This document shows, one piece after another, positions 44,196 through 52,364 of a stretch of 64,000 nt of DNA (position 1 is the stretch's first letter; every line of letters begins with the position of its first letter). The position numbers were made by a program, and so were the translations under genes. The notes beneath the pieces were generated by a model. That model was given only the letters and a program-made list of their open reading frames with translations, was not told the origin of the DNA and did not search any database. Source of the DNA: Streptomyces nojiriensis (GTDB lineage: Bacteria > Actinomycetota > Actinomycetes > Streptomycetales > Streptomycetaceae); the NCBI RefSeq assembly GCF_017639205.1, contig NZ_CP071139.1, positions 744,001 through 808,000 on the forward strand. The letters run 5' to 3'.

Positions 44196-44858
44196 ATGAA
44201 GATCGGCATCATCGGCGCGGGCAACATCGGCGGCAACCTCACCCGCCGGCTCACGGCCCTCGGCCACGAGGTCTCCGTGGCGAACTCGCGCGGCCCCGAG
44301 ACCCTGGCCGCGCTGGCCGAGGAGACCGGCGCCACCCCCGTCACCGTGGCGCAGGCGGCCCGCGGCGCCGAGATCGTCGTGGTCACGATCCCCTTCAAGA
44401 AGGTGCCGGACCTGCCGGCGGGCCTCTTCGACGAGGCCGCCGAAGGCTTCGCGGTCATCGACACCGGCAACTACTACCCCCGCCAGCGCGACGGCCGGAT
44501 CGCCGGCGTCGAGGACGAGGGTCTGACCGAGAGCCGCTGGACCGAGCGGCACCTCGGACACCCCGTCATCAAGGCCTTCAACGGCACCTACGCCCAGGAC
44601 ATCCTCGACCGGCACCGCCCGGCGGGCGCCGCGGACCGGATGGCGCTGCCCGTCGCGGGCGACGACGCCGCGGCGAAGAAGGCCGTACGCGCCCTGATCG
44701 AGGAGCTCGGCTTCGACACGGTCGACGCGGGCGGCCTCGACGACTCCTGGCGCCAGCAGCCCGACACCCCCGTCTACGGACTGCGGGAAGGCGTCGACGC
44801 GGTCACCAAGGCCCTCGCCGAGGCCTCGCCGACCCGCCCGGAGGCCTTCCGCGGCTGA
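44196..44858 (+). CDS. NADPH-dependent reductase, F420/DinB-like NAD(P)-binding
   Basis: A 220-residue protein with a Rossmann N-terminus (GIIGAGNIGGNLTRRL, residues 3-18) and a pattern close to F420:NADP oxidoreductases and coenzyme-F420-dependent family members: SVANSRGPETLAALAEETGA, VVVTIPFKKVPDLP, DTGNYYPRQRDGRI, IKAFNGTYAQDI. It may reduce a small molecule or flavin-like cofactor. No F420 genes are close by. Monocistronic between two short gaps. Confidence 0.78.
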   Translation: MKIGIIGAGNIGGNLTRRLTALGHEVSVANSRGPETLAALAEETGATPVTVAQAARGAEIVVVTIPFKKVPDLPAGLFDEAAEGFAVIDTGNYYPRQRDGRIAGVEDEGLTESRWTERHLGHPVIKAFNGTYAQDILDRHRPAGAADRMALPVAGDDAAAKKAVRALIEELGFDTVDAGGLDDSWRQQPDTPVYGLREGVDAVTKALAEASPTRPEAFRG

Positions 44859-44951
44859 CCGCGGCCGCGGGTCCTCGTGCCGGGGGCCGCTCTCCGCCGA
44901 GCCCCGGCGGGGCGCGGCGCCCCGGCGGCCCGGAGCGCGCCCGGCGGGCGG

Positions 44952-44977
44952 CATATGCCGGTGGGTGACCTATCATG
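44952..44977. promoter_or_regulatory. Probable operator in the PadR promoter
   Basis: CATATGCCGGT at 44952-44962 begins an imperfect dyad that ends near CATG at 44977, 5 bases before the PadR start. The half-site CATATGYCGGT is the same as in the perfect palindrome at 47108. Autoregulation by the PadR protein is likely. Confidence 0.6.
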
Positions 44978-44982
44978 CGGAC

Positions 44983-45321
44983 ATGAGTGATCGTGCGATG
45001 CAGGAACCGACCCTCCTCCTCCTGACCGCGCTCGCGGACGAGCCCCGCCACGGGTACGCGATCGCGCGCGAGGTCGAGCTGATCTCGGGCGGACGCGTCA
45101 AGATGCGGACCGGCACCCTCTACGGGGCCCTGGAGCGGTTGCTGGGTCAGGGGCTGATCGAGGTCCACGAGGAGCAGATCGTCGACAGCCGGCTGCGCCG
45201 CACCTACACCCTCACCGCCGAGGGCCGGCAGAGCCTGGCCGCCGAGGCGCAGCGGATCGCCGCCACCGCGCGGGAGGCGGCGCGCCGCCTGGGCGTCTCC
45301 GGCGAGACGGCCACGGCGTGA
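44983..45321 (+). CDS. PadR-family regulator (short form)
   Basis: A 112-residue PadR protein: MQEPTLLLLTALADEPRHGY, RVKMRTGTLYGALERLLGQG, LIEVHEEQIVDSRLRRTYTL, TAEGRQSL. It is the one-domain winged-helix form with a C-terminal helix for dimers. ATG 44983 is used; GTG 44965 and ATG 44998 are alternatives. Its stop overlaps the next gene by four bases (GTGA). Short PadR proteins typically control the membrane protein beside them. Confidence 0.88.
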   Translation: MSDRAMQEPTLLLLTALADEPRHGYAIAREVELISGGRVKMRTGTLYGALERLLGQGLIEVHEEQIVDSRLRRTYTLTAEGRQSLAAEAQRIAATAREAARRLGVSGETATA

Positions 45322-46211
45322 AACTCCCCCTGCTGCGCCTGTATCCCGCGGATTTCCGCCGCGCTTTCGGCGACGAGATGGCCGAGGCCTACCGTGAGGC
45401 GACCGAGGACGCCGGACCGCTCACCCGGCTGCGGGAGGCCGGGGACATCGTGGCGCACGCGCTGCGGCTCCGCCTGGGGGTGGGTTCGGCGCAGCGCGGC
45501 GGGCGCCTCTTCGCGGCGGCGGCGCCCTTCGCGCTGGCCGCCACGGGTGCGCACGCCGCCTTCCTGCTCGCCTCGACGCTCAACCGCGCGTACGTCACGG
45601 GCCGGCCCGACTTCGAGACCCCGCTCGGGTACGCGATGAACGGCTTCTCCGTACTGGCCCTCATCGGCGCCGTGGTGGCGCTGAGCGGGCGCTTCGCCGC
45701 CGGTGCGCGCACCACGTTCGCCGCCGTCGCGGGATCCACGGTGTGCTTCGTCATCGCGGTGCTGCCGGGCGCCCTGGAGATGCCGCTGGAGAACCTGGCC
45801 TACCTGGCCCCTCCACTGGCGATCGCCGCACTCCCGCTGCTCTGTCCCCCGGACCTGCACCCGCCCTGCCGGATCAGGACCACGACGGGGCTGGTGGCGC
45901 TGATGATCTGGGCGCCGCTGTCCGTGGTGCTGCTCGGTCTGCTGGACGCGGGCGGGTTCGGCATGATCGTGCTGTGGCGCTTCGCCGTGACCGTGACCGC
46001 CGCCCTGGCCCTGGCGGGCCGCCCCGCGCTGTCCGGGATCCGCACGTCCGGTCAGTTCGCCCTGGCCGCGGCCCCGTTCCTCGTCCTGGGCCACTTCGCG
46101 GGGGTGGTGGGCGAGGACACCGCGCTGCCGTGCCTGGTCCTGCTCGCGTCCACGGGCCTGACCGTGCGCCGGTGGCGCCGTAGGCATTCGGGCCCGGCCG
46201 GCCACGCCTGA
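45318..46211 (+). CDS. PadR-partner integral membrane protein
   Basis: A 297-residue membrane protein. An N-terminal cytoplasmic part (LYPADFRRAFGDEMAEAYRE, about 8-27) is the pattern seen in permease-prefix proteins coupled to PadR. Then about seven to eight helices follow, for example LAATGAHAAFLLASTLNRAY, GFSVLALIGAVVALSGRF, GLVALMIWAPLSVVLLGLLD, FALAAAPFLVLGHFAGVVGE. The function is unknown. GTG start overlaps the PadR stop, so the two are translationally coupled. Convergent with the methyltransferase gene. Confidence 0.82.
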   Translation: MKLPLLRLYPADFRRAFGDEMAEAYREATEDAGPLTRLREAGDIVAHALRLRLGVGSAQRGGRLFAAAAPFALAATGAHAAFLLASTLNRAYVTGRPDFETPLGYAMNGFSVLALIGAVVALSGRFAAGARTTFAAVAGSTVCFVIAVLPGALEMPLENLAYLAPPLAIAALPLLCPPDLHPPCRIRTTTGLVALMIWAPLSVVLLGLLDAGGFGMIVLWRFAVTVTAALALAGRPALSGIRTSGQFALAAAPFLVLGHFAGVVGEDTALPCLVLLASTGLTVRRWRRRHSGPAGHA

Positions 46212-46225
46212 GCCGAGACGGGGGG

Positions 46226-47026
46226 TCAGACTTCGGCGTCGACGTCGGATCCGGCGACGCTGACGCGGATCTTGGACTGGCCGTGGCCGAGTTCCTCCCA
46301 GTCCTCCATGAAGCGTGCGGACAGCCCGTGCCCGGCGGCGAGGTCGACGAGGGTCTGGGTGCGGTAGTAGAAGTCCTCGCGCAGCACCTGGTGTTCGGTG
46401 CCGGTGGTGCGGTCGAAGGTGAAGTCGAAGTGGCCCCCGGGCGCCAGGACCCGGCCCACGTGGGCGAAGCACTCGTCGATGACCTCGAGCGGCGAGTGCG
46501 AGAAGACGCTGTGGGCGTGGACGACGTCGAAGTAGCCGTCGGGGAGGAAGTCCAGTGTCAGGTTCCTGGTGAGGGTCAGGTGCGGGACCTTGGCCTGGAG
46601 CCCCCGCTCGGTCAGGGTCCGCTTCGCGGCGATGAGGATGTCGGGCGAGATGTCGATGCCGTAGTAGTGGCCCGCGTCGAGGTAGTCGATGAACCGCCAG
46701 CCGGCGCGGAGGTTGCCGCAGCCGATGTCCAGCATGCGCGCCCCGGGCCTCAGGCCGTGCCCGAGGAGGTAGTCGAACTGCATCTGCCCGAGTGCGAGCC
46801 AGCGTTCGTGGGTCTGGCTGCCGACCGCGGCCTCGGGGTTGCGGCGGGTGTCCGAGGCCATCACGGCCCGGTAGTAGCTGACGTGGTCGGGGTGCTTGAA
46901 GGCCAGCCACCGGTCGCGGGCGGCCCGCTTCAGGTACGGGGCGATGCGGTGGGGACGGCTCGCGGCGTACCGGACCTTGTGGACGAGGGATTCCCGGTTC
47001 GCGGTGAGGTTCTTCCTGGTGGCCAT
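46226..47026 (-). CDS. SAM-dependent methyltransferase
   Basis: A 266-residue enzyme. Motif I MLDIGCGNLRAGWRF lies near residue 98, then YYGIDISPDILIAAKR, DGYFDVVHAHSVFSHSPLEV, GRVLAPGGHFDFTFDRTTG. The N-terminal 90 residues carry a conserved helical part (WLAFKHPDHVSYYRAVMASD, AVGSQTHERWLALGQMQF), typical of sugar or natural-product methyltransferases. ATG 47026 is chosen; an upstream extension would carry the operator. A perfect 23-base palindrome lies about 80 bases upstream, in its promoter. Confidence 0.88.
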   Translation of the reverse strand: MATRKNLTANRESLVHKVRYAASRPHRIAPYLKRAARDRWLAFKHPDHVSYYRAVMASDTRRNPEAAVGSQTHERWLALGQMQFDYLLGHGLRPGARMLDIGCGNLRAGWRFIDYLDAGHYYGIDISPDILIAAKRTLTERGLQAKVPHLTLTRNLTLDFLPDGYFDVVHAHSVFSHSPLEVIDECFAHVGRVLAPGGHFDFTFDRTTGTEHQVLREDFYYRTQTLVDLAAGHGLSARFMEDWEELGHGQSKIRVSVAGSDVDAEV

Positions 47027-47107
47027 GAGCACTCCGTCTCCATCGCAACGTGAATCCCCGGCGGAGGGCGGGAACGGCCGCCGCCGGGAAGGATCTTCAG
47101 AACCCAC

Positions 47108-47130
47108 CATATGTCGGTGACCGACATATG
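47108..47130. promoter_or_regulatory. 23-base perfect palindrome, probable operator
   Basis: CATATGTCGGT, then G, then ACCGACATATG: eleven-base arms without a mismatch. It lies between the methyltransferase (81 bases from its start) and the RidA gene (170 bases from its start). Its half-site is shared with the promoter of the PadR gene at 44983. Strong candidate for that PadR protein's binding site. Confidence 0.82.
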
Positions 47131-47300
47131 CAAACCGTCGGACTATCCAGGGAAGCCGAAGGCGCGCCGCGCACGGGCAGTTCGCGAATATGGGCATCTA
47201 TGGCGATATCGCCCAGATTGCCACTCGATGTCTCACGGATCCACACAACGCGCCCGGGGGCATGACGCCTCGTCAGTCACGCCTCTGGCAGCATGAAGAG

Positions 47301-47705
47301 ATGACAGACATACACCGGAAGGTCGGCTCGGGATCGCCGCTGGAGCCTCGGATCGGCTTCTCCCGCGCGGTGCGGGCAGGACAGTACGTGGCCGTCGCGG
47401 GGACCGCTCCCCTCGCGGACGACGGCTCCACCGTCGGCCCCGGCGACGTCCACGCCCAGACCGTACGGTGCCTGGACATCGCCGAAGGGGCCCTGCGGGA
47501 GGCCGGGGCGTCACTGGAGGACGTCGTGCGGACCCGCGTCATGCTCACCGACGTGACCCGGTGGCAGGAGGCCGCGCGGGCGCACGGTGAGCGGTTCGCC
47601 TCCGTCCGACCCGTCACCACCTTCGTGGAGGTGTCCCGCTTCATCGGTCCCGACTGGCTCGTCGAGGTGGAGGTCGACGCGGTCATCACCCGGGAAGAGG
47701 ACTGA
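47301..47705 (+). CDS. RidA-family protein
   Basis: A 134-residue protein of the YjgF/YER057c/UK114 family: GFSRAVRAGQYVAVAGTAPL, VHAQTVRCLDIAEGALREAG, LEDVVRTRVMLTDVTRWQEA, HGERFASVRPVTTFVEVSRF and VEVEVDAVIT. Many members hydrolyse reactive 2-aminoacrylate-type imines; the catalytic Arg of RidA proper is replaced in others, so the subgroup is uncertain. ATG 47301 fits the family length; the longer frame upstream runs into the palindrome region. Confidence 0.87.
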   Translation: MTDIHRKVGSGSPLEPRIGFSRAVRAGQYVAVAGTAPLADDGSTVGPGDVHAQTVRCLDIAEGALREAGASLEDVVRTRVMLTDVTRWQEAARAHGERFASVRPVTTFVEVSRFIGPDWLVEVEVDAVITREED

Positions 47706-47723
47706 AGGGGCCGGGTCCCCGTA

Positions 47724-47759
47724 GTCCGCCTCTTCCGGATCTTGCCGGATGAGACGGCC
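47724..47759. repeat. MITE remnant (internally deleted)
   Basis: GTCCGCCTCTTCCGGATCTTG with CCGG matches the MITE left end at 23 of 25 positions, followed at once by GAGACGGCC like its right end. A TA sits to its left. Reads as a copy that lost its middle. Confidence 0.55.
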
Positions 47760-47772
47760 CAGCCCGGACCGG

Positions 47773-48612
47773 TCACACGGCGGGCGCGGGCCGCTCCCCG
47801 AGCAGCCGGGTGCGGAACAGGTCCAGGACGGTGTCGAGCGCCTGCCGGGTGGGCTGTCCCGGTTCGTCGATGAGGTGTTCCGTCAGGACGGAGTGCGGCG
47901 CGAGGGCGCTCTGCGGGTTCGCCGCGCTCGCGTCCAGCTCGATGGCGACGAAGGCGTCCCCGAGTTCCCGCCGGAGGTGGTCGAACCGGTCGCCGGGGAC
48001 GAGCCGGTCGCCCCGGAAGCGCAGTCCGAGCACCTGGAGCCCGTCGCGCTCGCAGCGTCCGCGGACGACCGCGAGGTCCTCGGGGCTGATGTCGATGGCG
48101 CCCGCGCGGCTCGCCGTGCACGCCAGCGGGAGCGAAGGCTGGGAGAGCACCGGGGCGACGAGGCGCTCGTCCGTGGCCATCGCCAGGGCGAATCCGCCGG
48201 TCAGGCACATCCCGACGGCGCCGACCCCGGGACCGCCGCAGCGCTCGTGCTCGGCGGCCGCCAGGGCGCGCAGCCATTGCACGACGCGCGAACTGCGCCC
48301 CGTGGCCAGCAGCGTGAACTCGCGGCTCACGCACACCCGCCACAGCGACGAGGCCATGTAGCGGCCGGCACTCGACCGGCCGACCGCGCCGGCATCCGCG
48401 TCACGGCCGGGCTCGCCGAAGAGCACCGGGAGTACGGCCGTACAACCGGCGGCCGCGACGTGCTCGGCGAACTCGATGACCTTGGGCGTGATGCCCGGGA
48501 TCTCCGCCATGACGATCACCGCGGGACCCGTGCCCCGGCGCAGGATCCGTCGGGTGGCGCCGTCATGGGTGAACGTGCTCTTCTCGAACCCGCTCAGGTC
48601 GTGGTCTGCCAC
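47773..48612 (-). CDS. Dienelactone-hydrolase-family protein
   Basis: A 279-residue alpha/beta-hydrolase. The nucleophile Cys lies in GMCLTGGFALAMA (in DLH the nucleophile is Cys in GYCLGG). Preceding strand: AVIVMAEIPGITPKVIEFAE. Asp and His follow (RFRGDRLVPGDRFDHLR; HSVLTEHLIDEPGQP). It may hydrolyse lactones or esters. Convergent with the RidA gene and divergent from the sulfatase. Confidence 0.85.
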   Translation of the reverse strand: MADHDLSGFEKSTFTHDGATRRILRRGTGPAVIVMAEIPGITPKVIEFAEHVAAAGCTAVLPVLFGEPGRDADAGAVGRSSAGRYMASSLWRVCVSREFTLLATGRSSRVVQWLRALAAAEHERCGGPGVGAVGMCLTGGFALAMATDERLVAPVLSQPSLPLACTASRAGAIDISPEDLAVVRGRCERDGLQVLGLRFRGDRLVPGDRFDHLRRELGDAFVAIELDASAANPQSALAPHSVLTEHLIDEPGQPTRQALDTVLDLFRTRLLGERPAPAV

Positions 48613-48914
48613 GCGCCCCGCTCCTTCCGACGGCTCTCCCTCTTGGACGACATCAAGTTACCGAGAAGTAGAGCCCTGTGGTCAAGCCGCCGGAGCACGA
48701 TTCGATGCGTCCGCCGAGGGCGGGCGAGCACCAAGGTGGCCCAGACCCACCCAGACCCGCCCGGGCCGGCTCCTCCCCTCTCACCCGGACGGCGGAACGC
48801 GCCGGGCGGGCAGGGTGCGGCCGGGCCAGGCTGGGGTGGACCGGCGGCGCCCGCCGTAGGCCCCTCGCCGGTCCGGTCGGGGCCGGTCAGGTACCGCCCG
48901 AGGAGGCCCACCCG
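48613..48914. promoter_or_regulatory. Divergent promoter region
   Basis: About 300 bases between the divergent hydrolase and sulfatase genes. No gene is seen; short open frames here are in very GC-rich sequence. AGGAGG at 48901-48906 is the sulfatase ribosome site. No clear operator was found. Confidence 0.5.
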
Positions 48915-50816
48915 ATGGAGAACGGCCCCGGACACGACGCTTCCGAATCGATCCGCGCCGCTCACCGCGCAGCGCGACGCAGTGACGCCTTCGCCGACCG
49001 CGCCGACTTCGACGACGCCACCCGCGGCTTCGTCGCCGCCCTGGAGCCCTGCGTGATCAGGGCCGAGGACGGAAGCGTCGTATGGGACGGCGACGCCTAC
49101 GCCTTCCTCAACGGGGACCGCCCGGACACCGTCCATCCCAGCCTGTGGCGCCAGAGCCGCCTGACCGCCCTCCAGGGCCTGTTCCAGGTCGTGGAAGGCG
49201 TGTACCAGGTGCGCGGCCTGGACCTGTCGAACATGACCCTCGTCGAGGGCGAACGCGGCGTCGTCGTGATCGACCCGCTGATCAGCGAGGAGACGGCGGC
49301 CGCGGCCCTCGCCCTGTACCGGGCCCACCGCGGGGACCGTCCGGTCACGGGCGTCCTCTACACCCACAGCCACGCCGACCACTTCGGCGGCGTCAAGGGC
49401 GTCACCACCCAGGCCGAGGTCGACGCGGGCCGGGTCCCGGTCCTGGCGCCCGAGGGCTGCCTCGAACACGCGGTCAGCGAGAACGTCTACGCCGGCACCG
49501 CCATGGCCCGCCGCGCGGGTTACATGTACGGGGCGGGCCTGCCCAAGGGCCCGCGCGGCCAGGTCGGCGCGGGCCTGGGCCAGACCACCTCCACCGGCCG
49601 GGTGACGCTGATCCCGCCGACCGTCGACATCACCCGTACCGGCCAGGAGGAGACCGTCGACGGCGTGCGCATGGTCTTCCAGCTCACTCCCGGGACCGAG
49701 GCTCCGGCCGAGTTCAACGTGCTGCTGCCCGACCGCCGGGCGCTGTGCATGGCCGAGAACGCCACCCACACCCTCCACAACCTGCTGACCCTGCGCGGCG
49801 CCCTCGTGCGCGACCCGCACGCCTGGGCCACGTACCTCACCGAGTCCATCGCACTGTTCGGCGACCGGTGCGACGTCGTCTTCGCTTCCCACCACTGGCC
49901 CACGTGGGGCCGCGAGCGGGCCATGTCGTACCTGGCCCAGCAGCGGGACCTGTACGCGTACCTCCACGACCAGACGGTGCGTCTGCTCAACCGGGGATAC
50001 ACGGGTGCCGAGATCGCCGAAACGCTGCGCATGCCGCCGGCGCTGGAGGCCGCCTGGCACACCCACGGTTACTACGGGTCGGTCAGCCACAACGTCAAGG
50101 CCGTCTACCAGCGGTACATGGGCTGGTTCGAGGGGAACCCGGCGCTGCTGTGGCAGCACCCGCCGGTGGAGTCGGCCCGCCGCTACGTCGAGTTCATGGG
50201 AGGTGCGGCGGAGGTCCTGCGCCGGGCCCGGACCTCCTTCGAGCAGGGCGACTTCCGCTGGGTGGCCCAGGTGGTCGACCACGTCGTCTTCGCCGATCCG
50301 TCGAACACGCAGGCCCGGGAGCTGCAGGCCGATGCCCTGGAGCAGCTCGGCTACGGCGCCGAGAACGGGACCTGGCGCAACTTCTACCTCACCGGTGCCC
50401 AGGAACTGCGCGGCGAGTGGGTCGGGACACCGGCCACCGCCGCGTCCCCGGACGTGCTCGCCGCCCTGAGCCTGGACCAGCTGGTGGACTCGCTCGCCGT
50501 ACGGATCGACGGGCCCCGGGCCTGGCACGCCGATGTCGCCGTCCGGTTCGTCCTGCCCGGCTCGGACCCGCTGACGCTGCGCCTGGGCAACGGCGTACTG
50601 ACCGGGGTCCGCGGGGACAACCCCGCGGCCGGCCGCCCGCACGCCGTCCTCGTCCTCGGTGAACCGCTCCTGCGCGGGCTCCTGCTCGGTGTCCTGCCGC
50701 CGGACGACCTCCTGCGGCAGGAGGGCGTGGCCCTCGACGGCGACCCCTCGGTCGTCGCCGAACTCTTCGCCTACCTCGACTCCCCCGACCCGGACTTCGC
50801 CATCGTCACCCCCTGA
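48915..50816 (+). CDS. Alkyl/aryl-sulfatase (SdsA-like, metallo-beta-lactamase fold)
   Basis: A 633-residue enzyme. The MBL domain carries THSHADHFGG at residues 150-159 and AENATHTLHNLL, then ASHHWPTWG for zinc binding. The dimerisation domain RAMSYLAQQRDLYAYLHDQT follows, then the C-terminal SCP2-like domain (about 510-633). These enzymes cleave primary alkyl sulfates such as SDS to alcohol and sulfate. There is no signal peptide, although some family members are periplasmic. ATG 48915 has AGGAGG in front. Monocistronic or with the HAD gene 29 bases downstream. Confidence 0.9.
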   Translation: MENGPGHDASESIRAAHRAARRSDAFADRADFDDATRGFVAALEPCVIRAEDGSVVWDGDAYAFLNGDRPDTVHPSLWRQSRLTALQGLFQVVEGVYQVRGLDLSNMTLVEGERGVVVIDPLISEETAAAALALYRAHRGDRPVTGVLYTHSHADHFGGVKGVTTQAEVDAGRVPVLAPEGCLEHAVSENVYAGTAMARRAGYMYGAGLPKGPRGQVGAGLGQTTSTGRVTLIPPTVDITRTGQEETVDGVRMVFQLTPGTEAPAEFNVLLPDRRALCMAENATHTLHNLLTLRGALVRDPHAWATYLTESIALFGDRCDVVFASHHWPTWGRERAMSYLAQQRDLYAYLHDQTVRLLNRGYTGAEIAETLRMPPALEAAWHTHGYYGSVSHNVKAVYQRYMGWFEGNPALLWQHPPVESARRYVEFMGGAAEVLRRARTSFEQGDFRWVAQVVDHVVFADPSNTQARELQADALEQLGYGAENGTWRNFYLTGAQELRGEWVGTPATAASPDVLAALSLDQLVDSLAVRIDGPRAWHADVAVRFVLPGSDPLTLRLGNGVLTGVRGDNPAAGRPHAVLVLGEPLLRGLLLGVLPPDDLLRQEGVALDGDPSVVAELFAYLDSPDPDFAIVTP

Positions 50817-50845
50817 CGCACGGGGGCGGCCTCTATGCTGCGGGA

Positions 50846-51496
50846 ATGATCAAGCCGATTGAACTCGTGATATTCGACTGCGACGGGGTGCTCGTCGACA
50901 GCGAGCGCATCGCGCTGCCCCTCCAGGTCGCCTTGGGGGCGGAGCTGGGATGGCCGCTGACCGAGGACGAGGTCATGGACCGCTTCATCGGGCGCTCCAG
51001 CGCCTCCATTCACGAGGACATCGTCGCCCGGGTCGGCGACGAGACGGCCCGCCTCTGGTGGGAGCTGTTCGAGCAGCGCCACCGCGAGGCGGTGGACGCC
51101 GGGCTGTCCGCCGTCGAGGGACTGCCCGAGGCACTCGGCGCGATCACCCGGCCGACCTGCGTCGCCTCCAGCGGCTCGCACGAGAAGATGCGCCACACCC
51201 TCGGCCGCACCGGACTCTACGAGCACTTCGAGGGCCGCATCTACAGCGCCACCGAGGTCCGCCGCGGCAAGCCGGCCCCCGATCTGTTCCTGTACGCGGC
51301 GCAGCGGATGGGCGTCGACCCGGCGGCGTGCGCGGTGGTCGAGGACAGCCGCCCCGGTGTCGAGGCCGCCCGCGCCGCGGGCATGCGGGCCTTCGGCTAC
51401 GCAGGGGGACTGACCCCGGCCGAACGGCTGGCAGGAACCGGCACCGTCGTCTTCCACGACATGCGCGAACTGCCGGGCCTCATCTCCGCAGGGTGA
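50846..51496 (+). CDS. HAD-family hydrolase (beta-phosphoglucomutase-like)
   Basis: A 216-residue HAD enzyme. Motif I FDCDGVLVDSE at about 10-20 with the two catalytic Asp, then a helical cap (GWPLTEDEVMDRFIGRSSAS), motif II VASSGS, motif III RRGKPAPD and motif IV VVEDSRPGVEAARAAGM. The sequence is of the beta-PGM/phosphatase group, acting on sugar phosphates. It starts 29 bases after the sulfatase stop, so it may share its transcript. Confidence 0.9.
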   Translation: MIKPIELVIFDCDGVLVDSERIALPLQVALGAELGWPLTEDEVMDRFIGRSSASIHEDIVARVGDETARLWWELFEQRHREAVDAGLSAVEGLPEALGAITRPTCVASSGSHEKMRHTLGRTGLYEHFEGRIYSATEVRRGKPAPDLFLYAAQRMGVDPAACAVVEDSRPGVEAARAAGMRAFGYAGGLTPAERLAGTGTVVFHDMRELPGLISAG

Positions 51497-51515
51497 CCCG
51501 CGGGCGGCCGGGAGG

Positions 51516-52250
51516 TCAGAGGTGCGCGTCGCGGGCGAGCGCCGTCATGACGGCCTCGGTCTTGCGCTCGCCGAACGGCGGCGGGGTGACATCGCGGTCC
51601 CGCAGGGCCTGTTCGAGCTGTGTCTGGACCTCGGCGGCGTCGGCGATGTCCGTCCGCACCGAGACTTCCAGGAAGCGCAGGCCGTTGTCGGTGCGCCATT
51701 CCTCGATCGCCACCTTGCCGGGCAGCTCGTCCCACTCCTCTTTCCACTTCACGGCGTGTACGGGGCCCAGCGCCGTCAGGTCGGCGAGATCGGCCTCGGT
51801 CAGCCCGGCCACGTCCAGGAGTTCCCGCTGCTGCTCGATGAGCAGCAGCTCGGGCGGGCCCACCTGGGCCTCCAGCGAGGCCGACACCATCGGCGTGAAC
51901 TCCGGGCCGGTCCGGTCCTGCTCGATCTTGAACTTCCAGTCCTCGCCCTCCCGGTCCTGCCGCCAGGGCTCCGGCAGCGCGGGGCAGGGACGCAGTTTGA
52001 CGGTCAGGTCGGTTTCCCGCTCGGCTGCGGGTCCCTCCTCGTCCCGGCGCCGACGCAGGATGACCCCCTTGACCAGCAGGGGCAGCGTCACCGTGTCGTC
52101 GGCCGCCCACTGCGGTCTGTCCCAGAAATGGATCGCGCGGCGGCTGCCCTCGTCCCGGTCGAGCTCCAGGGCGTCGAAGGCGGCCTTCGCCTCGGCCCCG
52201 GCGAAGCTGATCTTGATTTCTGCGGCCTTGGCCGCCGGAGACTCTGCCAT
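51516..52250 (-). CDS. CYTH-like protein
   Basis: A 244-residue soluble protein. Beta-rich with alternating charges, as in the triphosphate-tunnel (CYTH) fold: AIHFWDRPQWAADDTVTLPL, VILRRRRDEEGPAAERETDL, TVKLRPCPALPEPW, WKFKIEQDRTG, MVSASLEAQVGPPELLL. The RRRRDE and KLRP and FKIEQD blocks fit the acidic-basic tunnel residues. Enzymes of this fold act on triphosphates or inorganic polyphosphate. The match is by pattern only. Confidence 0.65.
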   Translation of the reverse strand: MAESPAAKAAEIKISFAGAEAKAAFDALELDRDEGSRRAIHFWDRPQWAADDTVTLPLLVKGVILRRRRDEEGPAAERETDLTVKLRPCPALPEPWRQDREGEDWKFKIEQDRTGPEFTPMVSASLEAQVGPPELLLIEQQRELLDVAGLTEADLADLTALGPVHAVKWKEEWDELPGKVAIEEWRTDNGLRFLEVSVRTDIADAAEVQTQLEQALRDRDVTPPPFGERKTEAVMTALARDAHL

Positions 52251-52312
52251 GGTGCCGTTATCCCACGCGGGCCGCGGGCCCGCATCTCACGCGGCGGCGC
52301 GCCCGGAGACCG

Positions 52313-52350
52313 AGGACGGGCCGCCGCACGGGGGTGCGGCGGCCCGTCCT
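52313..52350. terminator. 17-base hairpin between two minus-strand genes
   Basis: Perfect 17-base arms AGGACGGGCCGCCGCAC and complement, loop GGGG. It lies 14 bases past the stop of the IclR-like gene and before the CYTH gene start, so it ends the sigma/IclR transcript. Confidence 0.85.
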
Positions 52351-52364
52351 GCGCCGTGATCGCG

